64,000 nucleotides of DNA, from the NCBI GenBank assembly GCA_025490895.1, contig JALPQI010000805.1, positions 123,892 to 187,891 of the forward strand, written 5' to 3'. The notes under the pieces are model-generated. The model was not told where the DNA came from. It made no database searches and was given only the letters and a program-made list of their open reading frames with translations. Positions within the stretch are counted from its first letter, which is position 1; every line of letters begins with the position of its first letter. The position numbers were made by a program, and so were the translations under genes. Origin of the DNA: Thaumatotibia leucotreta. Taxonomy: Eukaryota > Arthropoda > Insecta > Lepidoptera > Tortricidae. This document shows positions 10,253-19,222 of the stretch, piece after piece.

Positions 10253-10384
10253 GCTACGATGATCTCTTAAATTCGATTCAGTTTATGTTCGGGCTGTCAG
10301 TTTTTGAACGTTATTCTATGGAACTGACACATCGCGATTCAGATTAGGTCCTAAACTGAATCGCATTAGTAGACCGTAGTAGCC
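10253..10384. mobile_element. Small MITE, relative at 26670-26803
   Basis: Imperfect inverted ends around CTACGATGATCTCTTAAATT and ACTGAATCGC-ATTAGTAGACCG. The block GACACATCGCGATTC is shared with a similar element near 26670-26803. Confidence 0.55.
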
Positions 10385-10703
10385 TCCTGAGCTTTTGAGC
10401 TGCCTCGCTCGAGACGGCCGCTTGTGCTTTTGCCTCGGGCGAGACTCATCCACACTGCCCGAGCTGCCTCGCGCGGCAATATTCTGGTAAAAATGCTCGT
10501 GCTCTTTCGGTGTGGACACAACTATTGACGACTGTATACGACAAGGGAAAACTACAATGAATGCCTACAAAACTGACAGCTTCACTTATGTAGGAACTTA
10601 TTCATGATTGCTAAGTTTTGTCTACTTTAGCAGGACTATGATGCTCTCCATGTATGTACAATTATTGTACATGTATAGTGACTGTAATTACTAGACTACT
10701 TAC

Positions 10704-10897
10704 TTGTTCTTCTTGCCATAGTCAGCCAGGATGAGATCTTTGAGCTGCACCTCGACCTTGATCCAGTCGTCGTCTGCGAGCGTGGGCCAGATGTGGTGCG
10801 GCTCCGTCAGGGTCGTCTTGTCCGGCTTCAGCAGCACTTTGGTGCGCTCCGTGTTTACGTGGAGAGCGCGGAGGATCAAGATCAAACGGCTGAATGC
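10704..10897 (-). CDS. Prp8: Prp8 exon W13, copy 11 (3'-most)
   Basis: Same protein as the other copies: AFSRLILILRALHVN to ILADYGKKN plus two bases. Silent differences: GCA for Ala1, TTC for Phe2, TAT for Tyr, GAG for Glu. It shares GCATTC at its 5' end with the 5'-most copy only. Last donor before exon W14. Confidence 0.9.
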
Positions 10898-11153
10898 CTG
10901 TTTTGAAACGTTGTCAATTGTAGACGTATAGCGACTGTAGTTACTAGACTACTTACTTGTTCTTCTTGCCGTAGTCAGCCAGGATGAGATCTTTGAGCTC
11001 TTTTCTTGATAAATGATGTGTCATTTGTTGTGTCAACAGTACTTTTGAATCCCCTTCTGAGTCCGGTTAGATAATAGCCGATCAGAAGGTTCGGCCTGCC
11101 AGTACGTATAGCACTATACGTCGTATAGCGACTGTAATTACTAGACAACTTAC

Positions 11154-11347
11154 TTGTTCTTCTTGCCGTAGTCAGCCAGGATGAGATCTTTGAGCTGCAC
11201 TTCGACCTTGATCCAGTCGTCGTCTGCGAGCGTGGGCCAGATGTGGTGCGGCTCCGTCAGGGTCGTCTTGTCCGGCTTCAGCAGCACTTTGGTGCGCTCC
11301 GTGTTTACGTGGAGAGCGCGGAGGATCAAGATCAAACGGCTAAACGC
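11154..11347 (-). CDS. Prp8: Prp8 exon W13, copy 10
   Basis: Full 194-bp copy with AG acceptor and GTAAGT donor. Consensus sequence of the regular 448-bp part of the array. Confidence 0.88.
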
Positions 11348-11601
11348 CTGTTTTGAAACGTTGTCAATTGTAGACGTATAGCGACTAGTTACTAGACTAC
11401 TTACTTGTTATTCTTGTCGTAGTCAGCCAGGATGAGATCTTTGAGCTCTTTTCTTGATAAATGATGTGTCATTTGTTGTGACAACAGTACTTTTGAATCC
11501 CCTTCTGAGTCCGGTTAGATAATAGCCGATCAGAAGGTTCGGCCTGCCAGTACGTATAGCACTATACGTCGTATAGTGACTGTAATTACTAGACAACTTA
11601 C

Positions 11602-11795
11602 TTGTTCTTCTTGCCGTAGTCAGCCAGGATGAGATCTTTGAGCTGCACTTCGACCTTGATCCAGTCGTCGTCTGCGAGCGTGGGCCAGATGTGGTGCGGC
11701 TCCGTCAGGGTCGTCTTGTCCGGCTTCAGCAGCACTTTGGTGCGCTCCGTGTTTACGTGGAGAGCGCGGAGGATCAAGATCAAACGGCTAAACGC
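11602..11795 (-). CDS. Prp8: Prp8 exon W13, copy 9
   Basis: Identical in sequence to copy 10 across the exon. Confidence 0.88.
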
Positions 11796-12049
11796 CTGTT
11801 TTGAAACGTTGTCAATTGTAGACGTATAGCGACTAGTTACTAGACTACTTACTTGTTATTCTTGTCGTAGTCAGCCAGGATGAGATCTTTGAGCTCTTTT
11901 CTTGATAAATGATGTGTCATTTGTTGTGACAACAGTACTTTTGAATCCCCTTCTGAGTCCGGTTAGATAATAGCCGATCAGAAGGTTCGGCCTGCCAGTA
12001 CGTATAGCACTATACGTCGTATAGTGACTGTAATTACTAGACTACTTAC

Positions 12050-12243
12050 TTGTTCTTCTTGCCGTAGTCAGCCAGGATGAGATCTTTGAGCTGCACTTCG
12101 ACCTTGATCCAGTCGTCGTCTGCGAGCGTGGGCCAGATGTGGTGCGGCTCCGTCAGGGTCGTCTTGTCCGGTTTCAGCAGCACTTTGGTGCGCTCCGTGT
12201 TTACGTGGAGAGCGCGGAGGATCAAGATCAAACGGCTAAACGC
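12050..12243 (-). CDS. Prp8: Prp8 exon W13, copy 8
   Basis: One silent difference from copy 10 (AAA for AAG in LLKPD). Confidence 0.88.
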
Positions 12244-12497
12244 CTGTTTTGAAACGTTGTCAATTGTAGACGTATAGCGACTAGTTACTAGACTACTTAC
12301 TTGTTATTCTTGTCGTAGTCAGCCAGGATGAGATCTTTGAGCTCTTTTCTTGATAAATGATGTGTCATTTGTTGTGACAACAGTACTTTTGAATCCCCTT
12401 CTGAGTCCGGTTAGATAATAGCCGATCAGAAGGTTCGGCCTGCCAGTACGTATAGCACTATACGTCGTATAGTGACTGTAATTACTAGACAACTTAC

Positions 12498-12691
12498 TTG
12501 TTCTTCTTGCCGTAGTCAGCCAGGATGAGATCTTTGAGCTGCACTTCGACCTTGATCCAGTCGTCGTCTGCGAGCGTGGGCCAGATGTGGTGCGGCTCCG
12601 TCAGGGTCGTCTTGTCCGGCTTCAGCAGCACTTTGGTGCGCTCCGTGTTTACGTGGAGAGCGCGGAGGATCAAGATCAAACGGCTAAACGC
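12498..12691 (-). CDS. Prp8: Prp8 exon W13, copy 7
   Basis: Identical to copy 10 across the exon. Confidence 0.88.
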
Positions 12692-12945
12692 CTGTTTTGA
12701 AACGTTGTCAATTGTAGACGTATAGCGACTAGTTACTAGACTACTTACTTGTTATTCTTGTCGTAGTCAGCCAGGATGAGATCTTTGAGCTCTTTTCTTG
12801 ATAAATGATGTGTCATTTGTTGTGACAACAGTACTTTTGAATCCCCTTCTGAGTCCGGTTAGATAATAGCCGATCAGAAGGTTCGGCCTGCCAGTACGTA
12901 TAGCACTATACGTCGTATAGTGACTGTAATTACTAGACAACTTAC

Positions 12946-13139
12946 TTGTTCTTCTTGCCGTAGTCAGCCAGGATGAGATCTTTGAGCTGCACTTCGACCT
13001 TGATCCAGTCGTCGTCTGCGAGCGTGGGCCAGATGTGGTGCGGCTCCGTCAGGGTCGTCTTGTCCGGCTTCAGCAGCACTTTGGTGCGCTCCGTGTTTAC
13101 GTGGAGAGCGCGGAGGATCAAGATCAAACGGCTAAACGC
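12946..13139 (-). CDS. Prp8: Prp8 exon W13, copy 6
   Basis: Identical to copy 10 across the exon. Confidence 0.88.
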
Positions 13140-13393
13140 CTGTTTTGAAACGTTGTCAATTGTAGACGTATAGCGACTAGTTACTAGACTACTTACTTGT
13201 TATTCTTGTCGTAGTCAGCCAGGATGAGATCTTTGAGCTCTTTTCTTGATAAATGATGTGTCATTTGTTGTGACAACAGTACTTTTGAATCCCCTTCTGA
13301 GTCCGGTTAGATAATAGCCGATCAGAAGGTTCGGCCTGCCAGTACGTATAGCACTATACGTCGTATAGTGACTGTAATTACTAGACTACTTAC

Positions 13394-13587
13394 TTGTTCT
13401 TCTTGCCGTAGTCAGCCAGGATGAGATCTTTGAGCTGCACTTCGACCTTGATCCAGTCGTCGTCTGCGAGCGTGGGCCAGATGTGGTGCGGCTCCGTCAG
13501 GGTCGTCTTGTCCGGCTTCAGCAGCACTTTGGTGCGCTCCGTGTTTACGTGGAGAGCGCGGAGGATCAAGATCAAACGGCTAAACGC
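13394..13587 (-). CDS. Prp8: Prp8 exon W13, copy 5
   Basis: Identical to copy 10 across the exon; last member of the strict 448-bp series. Confidence 0.88.
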
Positions 13588-13917
13588 CTGTTTTGAAACG
13601 TTGTCAATTGTAGACGTATAGCGATTGTAATTACTGGGTTACTTACTTGTTCTTCTTGCCGTAGTCAGCAAGGATGAGACCTTTGAGGTCTTTTCTTGAT
13701 AAATGATGTGTCATTTGTTGTGTCAACAGTACTTTTGAATCCCCTTCTGAGTCCGGTTAGATAATAGCCGATTAGAAGGTTCGGCCTGTCAGTACAATTG
13801 CAGACGTATAGTGATTGTAATTACTGGACTACTTACTTGTTCTTCTTGCCGTAGTCAGCCAGGATGAGATCTTTGAGCTCTTTTCTTGATAAATGATGTG
13901 TCATTTGTTGTGTCAAC

Positions 13918-14131
13918 CAGGGATCGGATATCGGTTTTTTCTCCATACAAAAGAACGGTTCGAATTCCGTTCTTTTTCGTTCTTCGGTGTATATTTTTTT
14001 TGTTAATGGAGTAATTGAAAAATATGATGTTAATAATTACATAAAATGTTGAATACTACATAAAGAGCGTAAAACATTTTAAAATATTGAGCTACATAAA
14101 GGTTTTTCTAAAAAACCGGTTCCGATCCCTG
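13918..14131. mobile_element. hAT-like MITE inserted in the exon array
   Basis: 214 bp bounded by CAGGGATCGGATATCGG and its inverted counterpart (CAGGGATCGGAACCGG on the other strand), flanked by the 8-bp target duplication GTGTCAAC (13910-13917 and 14132-14139). Other array units show the empty site, so the insertion is younger than that unit. The ends resemble those of the element at 62819-63349 (CAAGGATCGGA). Confidence 0.92.
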
Positions 14132-14255
14132 GTGTCAACAGTACTTTTGAATCCCCTTCTGAGTCCGGTTAGATAATAGCCGATCAGAAGGTTCGGCCTG
14201 CCAGTACGTATAGCACTATACGTCGTATAGTGACTGTAATTACTAGACTACTTAC

Positions 14256-14449
14256 TTGTTCTTCTTGCCATAGTCAGCCAGGATGAGATCTTTGAGCTGC
14301 ACTTCGACCTTGATCCAGTCGTCGTCTGCGAGCGTGGGCCAGATGTGGTGCGGCTCCGTCAGGGTCGTCTTGTCCGGCTTCAGCAGCACTTTGGTGCGTT
14401 CCGTGTTTACGTGGAGAGCGCGGAGGATCAAGATCAAACGGCTGAACGC
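14256..14449 (-). CDS. Prp8: Prp8 exon W13, copy 4
   Basis: Silent differences from copy 10: TAT for Tyr, GAA for Glu in NTERT, TTC for Phe2. Protein unchanged. Confidence 0.88.
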
Positions 14450-14895
14450 CTGTTTTGAAACGTTGTCAATTGTAGACGTATAGCGATTGTAATTACTGGG
14501 CTACTTACTTGTTATTCTTATCGTAGTCAGCCAGGATGAGATCTTTGAGCTCTTTTCTTGATAAATGATGTGTCATTTGTTGTGTCAACAGTGCTTTTGA
14601 ATCCCTTCTGAGTCCGGTTAGATAATAGCCGATTAGAAAGGTTAGGCCTGCCAGTACAATTGTAGACGTATAGCGATTGTAATTACTGGACTACTTACTT
14701 GTTATTCTTGTCGTAGTCAGCCAGGATGAGATCTATGAGCTCTTTTCTTGATAAATGATGTGTCATTTGTTGTGTCAACAGTACTTTTGAATCCCCTTCC
14801 GAGTCCGGTTAGATAATAGCCGATCAGAAGGTTCGGCCTGCCAGTACGTATAGCACTATACGTCGTATAGCGACTGTAGTTACTAGACTACTTAC

Positions 14896-15089
14896 TTGTT
14901 CTTCTTGCCATAGTCAGCCAGGATGAGATCTTTGAGCTGCACTTCGACCTTGATCCAGTCGTCGTCTGCGAGCGTGGGCCAGATGTGGTGCGGCTCCGTC
15001 AGGGTTGTCTTGTCCGGCTTCAGCAGCACTTTGGTGCGCTCCGTGTTTACGTGGAGAGCGCGGAGGATCAAGATCAAACGGCTGAACGC
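14896..15089 (-). CDS. Prp8: Prp8 exon W13, copy 3
   Basis: Silent differences from copy 10: TAT for Tyr, ACA for Thr in DKTTL, TTC for Phe2. A MITE sits 17 bp upstream of its acceptor and has replaced most of the usual upstream intron, so use of this acceptor may be altered. Confidence 0.85.
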
Positions 15090-15106
15090 CTGTTTTGAAA
15101 CATTGT

Positions 15107-15387
15107 CAATAGGCATGATGACTGGCAAGTCAAATCAGCATCTTTTTTCGAACTGTCAAAACGATCACCAGTAATTCACCACTATGGAATTTTATATGAA
15201 ATACTCAAAAGTGACGTCACGTTTGAGTACTGCCAAATGACCTACTCTTTTAAGTTCTTTTCAATTTATTAAATAGAAGTTCTGTACAAAAATTACTGCA
15301 ATCTACAACTTAGTTATAATTTCTTCGTGTATTATGTCGTGCATAATGTTAAATAATTTATTTTAACTGCAGTCATCATCCCTATTG
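15107..15387. mobile_element. MITE with CAATAGGCATGATGACTGG ends, copy in array
   Basis: Ends CAATAGGCATGATGACTGG and, inverted, CAATAGGGATGATGACTG. It appears to split the CAATTG that other array units carry at this place. A second copy in reverse orientation lies in the W3/W4 intron at 61102-61370. Confidence 0.85.
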
Positions 15388-15637
15388 TAGACGTATAGCG
15401 ACTGTAGTTACTAGACTACTTACTTGTTATTCTTGTCGTAGTCAGCCAGGATGAGATCTTTGAGCTCTTTTCTTGATAAATGATGTGTCATTTGTTGTGT
15501 CAACAGTACTTTTGAATCCCCTTCTGTGTCCGGTTAGATAATAGCCGATCAGAAGGTTCGGCCTGCCAGTACGTATAGCACTATACGTCGTATAGCACTA
15601 TACGTCGTATAGTGACTGTAATTACTAGACTACTTAC

Positions 15638-15831
15638 TTGTTCTTCTTGCCGTAGTCAGCCAGGATGAGATCCTTGAGCTGCACTTCGACCTTGATCCAG
15701 TCGTCGTCTGCGAGCGTGGGCCAGATGTGGTGCGGCTCCGTCAGGGTCGTCTTGTCCGGCTTCAGCAGCACTTTGGTGCGCTCCGTGTTTACGTGGAGAG
15801 CGCGGAGCATCAAGATCAAACGGCTAAACGC
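15638..15831 (-). CDS. Prp8: Prp8 exon W13, copy 2 (Ile to Met)
   Basis: The only copy with an amino-acid difference: LILML instead of LILIL (ATC to ATG), a conservative change. One silent change (AAG in LKD). Confidence 0.88.
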
Positions 15832-16481
15832 CTGTTTTGAAACGTTGTCAATTGTAGACGTATAGCGAATGTAGTTACTAGACTACTTACTTATTCTTCT
15901 TGCCGTAGTCAGCCAGGATGAGATCTTTGAGCTCTTTTCTTGATAAATGATGTGTCATTTGTTGTGTCAACAGTACTTTTGAATCCCCTTCTGAGTCCGG
16001 TTAGATAATAGCCGATCAGAAGGTTCGGCCTGCCAGTACGTATAGCACTATACGTCGTATAGTGACTGTAGTTACTAGACTGCTTACTTGTTCTTCTTGC
16101 CGTAGTCAGCCAGGATGAGATCTTTGAGCTCTTTTCTTGATAAATGATGTGTCATTTGTTGTGTCAACAGTACTTTTGAATCCCCTTCCGAGTCCGGTTA
16201 GATAATAGCCGATCAGAAGGTTCGGCCTGCCAGTACGTATAGCACTATACGTCGTATAGTGACTGTAATTACTAGACTTCTTACTTGTTCTTCTTGCCAT
16301 AGTCAGCCAGGATGAGATCTTTGAGCTCTTTTCTTGATAAATGATGTGTCATTTGTTGTGTCAACAGTACTTTTGAATCCCCTTCTGAGTCTGGTTAGAT
16401 AATAGCCGATCAGCAGGTTCGGCCTGCCAGTACGTATAGCACTATACGTCGTATAGCGACTGTAGTTACTAGACTACTTAC

Positions 16482-16675
16482 TTGTTCTTCTTGCCGTAGT
16501 CAGCTAGGATGAGATCTTTGAGCTGCACTTCGACCTTGATCCAGTCGTCGTCTGCGAGCGTGGGCCAGATGTGGTGCGGCTCCGTCAGGGTCGTCTTGTC
16601 CGGCTTCAGCAGCACTTTGGTGCGCTCCGTGTTTACGTGGAGAGCGCGGAGGATCAAGATCAAACGGCTGAATGC
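16482..16675 (-). CDS. Prp8: Prp8 exon W13, copy 1 (5'-most)
   Basis: First copy met by the transcript. RNase H-like domain segment AFSRLILILRALHVN, LLKPDKTTLTEPHHIWPTL, EVQLKDLILADYGKKN. Its acceptor AACCTACACAG is unique in the array and probably the ancestral one. Silent differences: CTA in LILAD, GCA for Ala1, TTC for Phe2. It joins in phase to W12 (SSYT) and to W14. Confidence 0.93.
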
Positions 16676-16867
16676 CTGTGTAGGTTAATGGTACTGTTAT
16701 TAAAAATTGCACGCAAAACCCTGGAGATCAAAGGTCTAGGGATTTATTTTAATATACATTAATTAACCTTTTAGGCGCCATGTCAAATACCAATGCAACG
16801 TCAAGAAAATGTCAAAACTGAAATTGAATTTTACGCATATGCACCAAGACTTATATATTGGTTTTGC

Positions 16868-17130
16868 CGTGTGGTGACGGCAGTAAGAATACATTTGTCA
16901 CGACTCCTCCTGCGGGTGTCGTAAGAATCGACTAAGGGATTGAAATGTCGCTGATCATTCTACAAGATTGATGATGGGCAGCAGCGTCATCATAGTGGAC
17001 ACATTACTGCGATCGTCAATCCGCTTGCCCAGCGTGACGATTATGGGCATTTACCTCCTAATGCGTCTATACGCATAGTTAATAGGAGGGGCCTACGTCC
17101 AGCAGTGGACTAACATAGGCTGATGATGAT
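16868..17130 (+). mobile_element. RTE-type 3' end repeat, copy 1
   Basis: GCCGTGTGGTGACGGCAGTA at the left; AGTGGACTAACATAGGCTGA at the right with a TGATGAT tail. Same family as 35679-35925 and 57248-57520; all on the plus strand, antisense to Prp8. Confidence 0.8.
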
Positions 17131-19222
17131 TTGACGTTGAACCTGCGGTGTCAATATATCAATCGTTGGCGTCCGAAAGATTAACATAGCCTCGACTTCT
17201 CAGGCATTTAACAACCCGTGACCCATGTCTCGAACGGCCTAATGAGTTTCAGTGACAACATACTCATGGTAAGTCTAAACCACTAATTGGAGTTCGAGGC
17301 CAAAGAATCTACGAAAATATTGCCACAACAATGAAATATTCTTACAATAGTAAATCCTTATTTTCTAAAAACAGACGTTGACATATCTTATTTATTGGTA
17401 ATTTTAATTCTTTAATTTAAAGAAACAATATTATTTACTTATTTTCACGTAAATATGAGATATTTTAATAAAAACTTAATTATTCGCAATTATTAGTAAC
17501 AAACTTGGTATTGCGCTGGTATCACCTCAGGTGTTAATAACATTTGGTACAGCAATTTAACTACACATCAATTAAAACTATATCTGCATACGTTTAGAAA
17601 ATTTCAGAATAATATATTGTAGCGTGCTTTATGTTCACATTTCGTATTCGTAAAATTCCTTTGCCCCAGGTACAAATTTCTTTGGCAGTGCTATAGTTCT
17701 CCATTTAAATTATCATACAGATCTAACGTTTTGTTTTCTTCCGGAGGTTGTTAACAAGGTGACCCACTTGGTTCAGCCACGTTTAGGCTTTTATGAGAGT
17801 GTATTCGATTTTTACCCAGGACTCAGGAGGATAAGTAATGAAGAAGACAAATAAAAAATAAAATACAAAAAATGCTTTCATTTTACATTTCCAAATTTCT
17901 TTCCCATAATTTTAACCCGTAATAAGGCAGGGGGCTTAGTAATTTAACCATACCTCGGTAATTCTCAAAATAGTGGCATCGTACCCTGCCGTTAAGTTTT
18001 TGAATTCAATTCAATTCAAATAATTTATTTCAATATAAACTTACAGTGCAGGTACACCAAAACGTCTATACGATACTAATTACATACAAAAATAATGTCA
18101 ATAACACCAATAATAAAACATAAATGAAAAAATAAAAATAAAATGTTTCACAAAAAAAAATTAGCAATACATTAGCAAACATAAAACTAACAATAATAGA
18201 AAGTATATGAAATATGTATGTTGCACATTTAATTTTTTTTTACAGATAGACACTAATATTACACATCGAGGCCAAAACATTATTTATCTATACATATAAT
18301 ACTTTTTTAGAAAAAAAATAAGAATACCGTTTTCTACTGTACCCTGCCTTGTCCAAACACGACACTGCTCCAGTTTTAGCTCTGTAGATTATTTAACTAC
18401 AGTTGTATGATAATGAAATGAAACTTGTTTTTTTATAGAAACTATACTATTACATTATTAAATATGACGTTGCACACGATGTTTAGATTACTTTTAACAT
18501 AAATATTCACGTTCGAAGTTTGTCCAGCGATATTTTCTATATATCCTGTGCGTTCGCGGTATTGCACCTCACACACACATAGAAAGTCTTATTGAGAACC
18601 TAATAGAAGCAAAACACGTCTTCAGTATGGTTCTAACCGCTGGTGGAGAGGTTTCTGCACTAGGTGCACCTGTCTTGTGTCGAAAAGTTGTCGAAGTGTG
18701 ACGTTCGGAGTTTGTAACAGGTATGCACACTTTATCCTGGCATGCTTATTTTAAAATATTAATACGGTTGGTTTCTTACTTATACTATTTTAATATTCCA
18801 TTAGGGTATAACTATATATACTAAAATTATGATACTTGTATTATTAACAGTTAAGGAGATAATATCTAGTTAGTCGACTTTTCACTGCACCCTGTGTAAC
18901 TTTATCCTGCCATCACTCTGCAGGGTAAAGTGACCGTTGACAGGATAAAGTGAAAAAAGCTATTTATACAAAGTTTATACGAACTTGCGCTACATGCAGG
19001 TAATTGCGTATGTATGTTTGAGGGTATCATGTCTTTCTACAGAATTTTATTTTACCGAATATCACTTGCCAACCCACGTTTCGCAGATAATTCACTTGGC
19101 ATTTTAACATTATCAACTTTCACTTAGTTCCTCTTTCTCTTTTAGTGATATGCATCTGTAAGTATTCTGTTCTATGATGAGGATGCAATTTCCTCGAAGT
19201 TCGGGCTCAGTAAGGCGATCCT

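Larger units (their letters stand above)
10957..16327 (-). repeat. 14 donor-only fragments of exon W13 (43 bp each)
   Basis: Each is the last 43 bp of the exon followed by the GTAAGT (or GTAAGC) donor and ~150 bp of shared intron. Positions: 10957-10999, 11405-11447, 11853-11895, 12301-12343, 12749-12791, 13197-13239, 13647-13689, 13837-13879, 14509-14551, 14699-14741, 15424-15466, 15891-15933, 16088-16130, 16285-16327. The 5' edge reads TCAAGAAAAG before AGCTC, so an AG is present but there is no polypyrimidine tract. Several carry coding changes (Gly to Asp, Lys to Asn, Asp to Gly, Lys to Ile), unlike the full copies. Confidence 0.9.
10704..16675 (-). repeat. Prp8: Tandem exon array: 11 copies of Prp8 exon W13
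   Basis: Eleven full 194-bp exon copies start (low end) at 10704, 11154, 11602, 12050, 12498, 12946, 13394, 14256, 14896, 15638 and 16482. Spacings are 450, 448 five times, then 862, 640, 742 and 844. Each copy has donor GTAAGT and an AG acceptor. Between them lie 14 donor-side fragments. The core unit is an exon cassette of ~250 bp plus a donor cassette of ~197 bp; the longer spacings contain extra donor cassettes or insertions (hAT-like at 13918, MITE at 15107). The intronic part of each donor cassette contains the near-palindrome CGTATAGCACTATACG. Only the 5'-most copy (16482-16675) has a distinct acceptor (AACCTACACAG); the others have CGTTTCAAAACAG. Unique insertions and copy-specific differences argue against a pure assembly artefact, but the copy number needs long-read support. 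Confidence 0.93.

Noticed and set aside
10731..13621. Plus-strand open frames of 66 codons repeated through the array
   Set aside because: They are the exact antisense of exon W13 copies and end in intron sequence; repetition follows the exon, not selection on that strand.
10704..16675. Regular direct repeats resembling a CRISPR array
   Set aside because: Units are 448 bp with exon and splice sites, no short repeat/spacer pattern, and the genome is animal.
10704..16675. Pure assembly artefact as explanation of the array
   Set aside because: Not excluded, but copy-specific silent changes, two different unique insertions and changing donor-cassette numbers are not expected from simple misassembly; only the identical 448-bp run could be miscounted.
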